NCBI GenBank assembly: GCA_945888625.1
Contig: CAMDAH010000003.1
Span: forward strand, 124,001 to 188,000
Reading direction: 5' to 3'
DNA: 64,000 nucleotides
Source of the DNA: Chryseobacterium gleum
GTDB lineage: Bacteria > Bacteroidota > Bacteroidia > Flavobacteriales_D > Crocinitomicaceae
The notes beneath the pieces are model-generated. The model ran no database searches, was not told the origin of the DNA, and saw only the letters and a program-made list of their open reading frames with translations. Shown piece after piece: positions 62,970 through 64,000 of the stretch (position 1 is the stretch's first letter; each line of letters starts with the position of its first letter). Both the position numbers and the translations under genes were made by a program.

Positions 62970-63566
62970 TTATTTTTGATTCTTATCCCAAATCTTATAA
63001 TGCTGTTGTTGTGTTGGGCGATTTTCCTCGGGAGTTTCTAAGGGTTCACAAAGTAGGAGGGATTCATGACATTCTTTAGGAAGTGCTTGATAAAGAGCTG
63101 TCCCTTCCGTTTTCCATGCAATCATCTCATCGCTAACGGTTTTAAGAATTCGTGCAGGATTACCCACCACTAGACTTCTTCTTGGAATTTCCATTTTTGA
63201 AGGAACAAAGCATAAAGCGCCAATTATTGATTCTTCACCAATTATAGCATCGTCCATTAATACTGCATTCATGCCAATTAAACAGTTTTTGCCGAGTGTG
63301 GCGCCGTGAATAATTGCACCATGTCCAACATGGGCTCCTTTATCTAAGGAAACAGTTGTCCCGGGAAACATATGAACAGTGCAATTTTCTTGAATGTTAC
63401 AGCCATCTCCCACTAAAATTAGTCCCCAATCGCCACGTAAAACAGCACCTGGTCCAATATATACATTTTTTCCAATGATCACATTTCCAATGACAGTAGC
63501 TTGAGGGTGCACGAAACTACTGGGATCTACCACAGGAATAAAGGCTTGAAATGAATAAATTGCCAT
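62970..63566 (-). CDS. Gamma carbonic anhydrase family protein (PaaY/CaiE-like)
   Basis: 198 residues forming a left-handed beta-helix of hexapeptide repeats. The three zinc ligands of the gamma class are present: His65 (NCTVHMF), His82 (VGHGA) and His87 (IIHGA), with Arg44 and Asp46 (LRGDWG). The NIQENCTVHMFPGT stretch and the C-terminal tail resemble PaaY, a thioesterase/carbonic anhydrase-like member linked to phenylacetate breakdown. No paa gene is adjacent. It is divergent from the esterase gene. Confidence 0.87.
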   Translation of the reverse strand: MAIYSFQAFIPVVDPSSFVHPQATVIGNVIIGKNVYIGPGAVLRGDWGLILVGDGCNIQENCTVHMFPGTTVSLDKGAHVGHGAIIHGATLGKNCLIGMNAVLMDDAIIGEESIIGALCFVPSKMEIPRRSLVVGNPARILKTVSDEMIAWKTEGTALYQALPKECHESLLLCEPLETPEENRPTQQQHYKIWDKNQK

Positions 63567-63626
63567 AGTTTGTTTTTTTTAAGTATAAATAAATTTATTG
63601 CTAATTTTAAGGCAAAGATACAAACC

Positions 63627-64000
63627 ATGAAAATAATCAATTCAAAAAATAATTCTATCCTCAAAAAAGGGCTTGTTTTTGCATCAATCCTACTTTCTTT
63701 TTCTTGCTTTTCGCAGCAAACAATAAATGGAACCATTGTGCATGATGGAATCGTGCGTTCCTATAAATTATATGTCCCTTCAATTTATAGTGGAAATATG
63801 GCTGTTCCATTACTTTTTAATTTTCACGGATATACCAGTAATTCAAATGAACAAATGATTTATGGAAATTTTAGAAATATCGCTGATACGGCTAATTTTC
63901 TTGTGGTGCATCCGCAAGGAACCCTTGATCTTAACAATACTACCCATTTTAATGTGGGATGGGGCGGTAGTTCTGTCGATGACGTAGGATACACGGAAGC
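63627..64000 (+). CDS. Secreted CE1/PHB-depolymerase-type esterase, partial (3' end outside window)
   Basis: 124 codons are visible from ATG 63627. Signal peptide about 1-30 (SFSCFSQ). Then GIVRSYKLYVPSIYSG, PLLFNFHGYTSNSNEQM (oxyanion region), FLVVHPQGTLD and GWGGSSVDDVGY, the usual first half of the LpqC/feruloyl-esterase-like alpha/beta hydrolases; the GxSxG nucleophile lies beyond the window edge. It probably removes ester groups from a polymer outside the cell. Whether it ends in a T9SS domain cannot be seen. Confidence 0.75.
   Translation, partial: MKIINSKNNSILKKGLVFASILLSFSCFSQQTINGTIVHDGIVRSYKLYVPSIYSGNMAVPLLFNFHGYTSNSNEQMIYGNFRNIADTANFLVVHPQGTLDLNNTTHFNVGWGGSSVDDVGYTE

Overview
The window is AT-rich chromosomal DNA from a member of the Bacteroidota, most likely order Flavobacteriales (a Crocinitomicaceae-like lineage is my guess from gene content). 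The evidence is: five proteins with type IX secretion (T9SS) C-terminal sorting domains; a PorD/DUF4835 gene in the bamD - omega-like RNAP subunit - coaBC - porD - recN neighbourhood; Bacteroidota-specific families (DUF5723, DUF3276, DUF2807, GSCFA, TIGR03032/DUF4915); and promoters built on the Bacteroidota -7 element TAnnTTTG. There is no prophage, insertion sequence or CRISPR array. Genes are tightly packed, often with ATGA or TAATG overlaps.

Layout. 1-4143: a truncated YiiX-like gene, then an operon of fabG, hemB, hutH and a membrane protein. 4145-12944: GlcD-type FAD oxidase (minus), a PcaF/PaaJ-like thiolase, then an envelope block (large lipoprotein, DUF5723 protein, two T9SS cargo proteins). 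12941-16036: proline dehydrogenase, tRNA-Met with a duplicated and interrupted 3' end, a TIGR03032 protein and a lipocalin-like lipoprotein. 16218-20401: a vWA/MoxR AAA+ pair, a beta-carbonic anhydrase remnant and two glycosyltransferase-type genes. 20591-28276: DUF1801, YqgE, Ppx/GppA, hisS, a lipoprotein and a large T9SS-exported subtilase-like protein. 28716-37140: lhgO, an acyltransferase flanked by a second partial lhgO 3' end, a short MscS protein with mazG, a PagL-like deacylase, a DUF2807 lipoprotein, xth and an MFS transporter. 37216-43145: an orphan T9SS sorting-domain remnant, a 1020-residue beta-helix cargo protein, a chimeric gene remnant, a four-gene envelope cluster with an L,D-transpeptidase-like and a LAS-metallopeptidase-like protein, and tRNA-Val. 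43190-56775: DUF3276, mltF, miaA, a TlpA-like protein, nrnA, two FKBP lipoproteins, an M23 peptidase and the bamD-rpoZ-coaBC-porD-recN-GSCFA run. 56780-64000: HD hydrolase, a T9SS protein, DUF4268, fsa, yidC, pyrG, a PaaY-like gamma carbonic anhydrase and the start of a CE1-type esterase.

Most genes are housekeeping or envelope biogenesis. The recurring theme is the cell surface: peptidoglycan enzymes (MltF, M23, L,D-transpeptidase-like, LAS-like), outer-membrane assembly (BamD), inner-membrane insertion (YidC), T9SS machinery (PorD) and its cargo. The best candidate for something undescribed is the translationally coupled four-gene cluster at 40951-43015. The second theme is genome decay: five short remnants, four of them 3' ends of genes, sit between intact genes. 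A third is promoter layout: several genes carry TAnnTTTG only 4-7 nt before the start codon, which predicts leaderless or near-leaderless transcripts.
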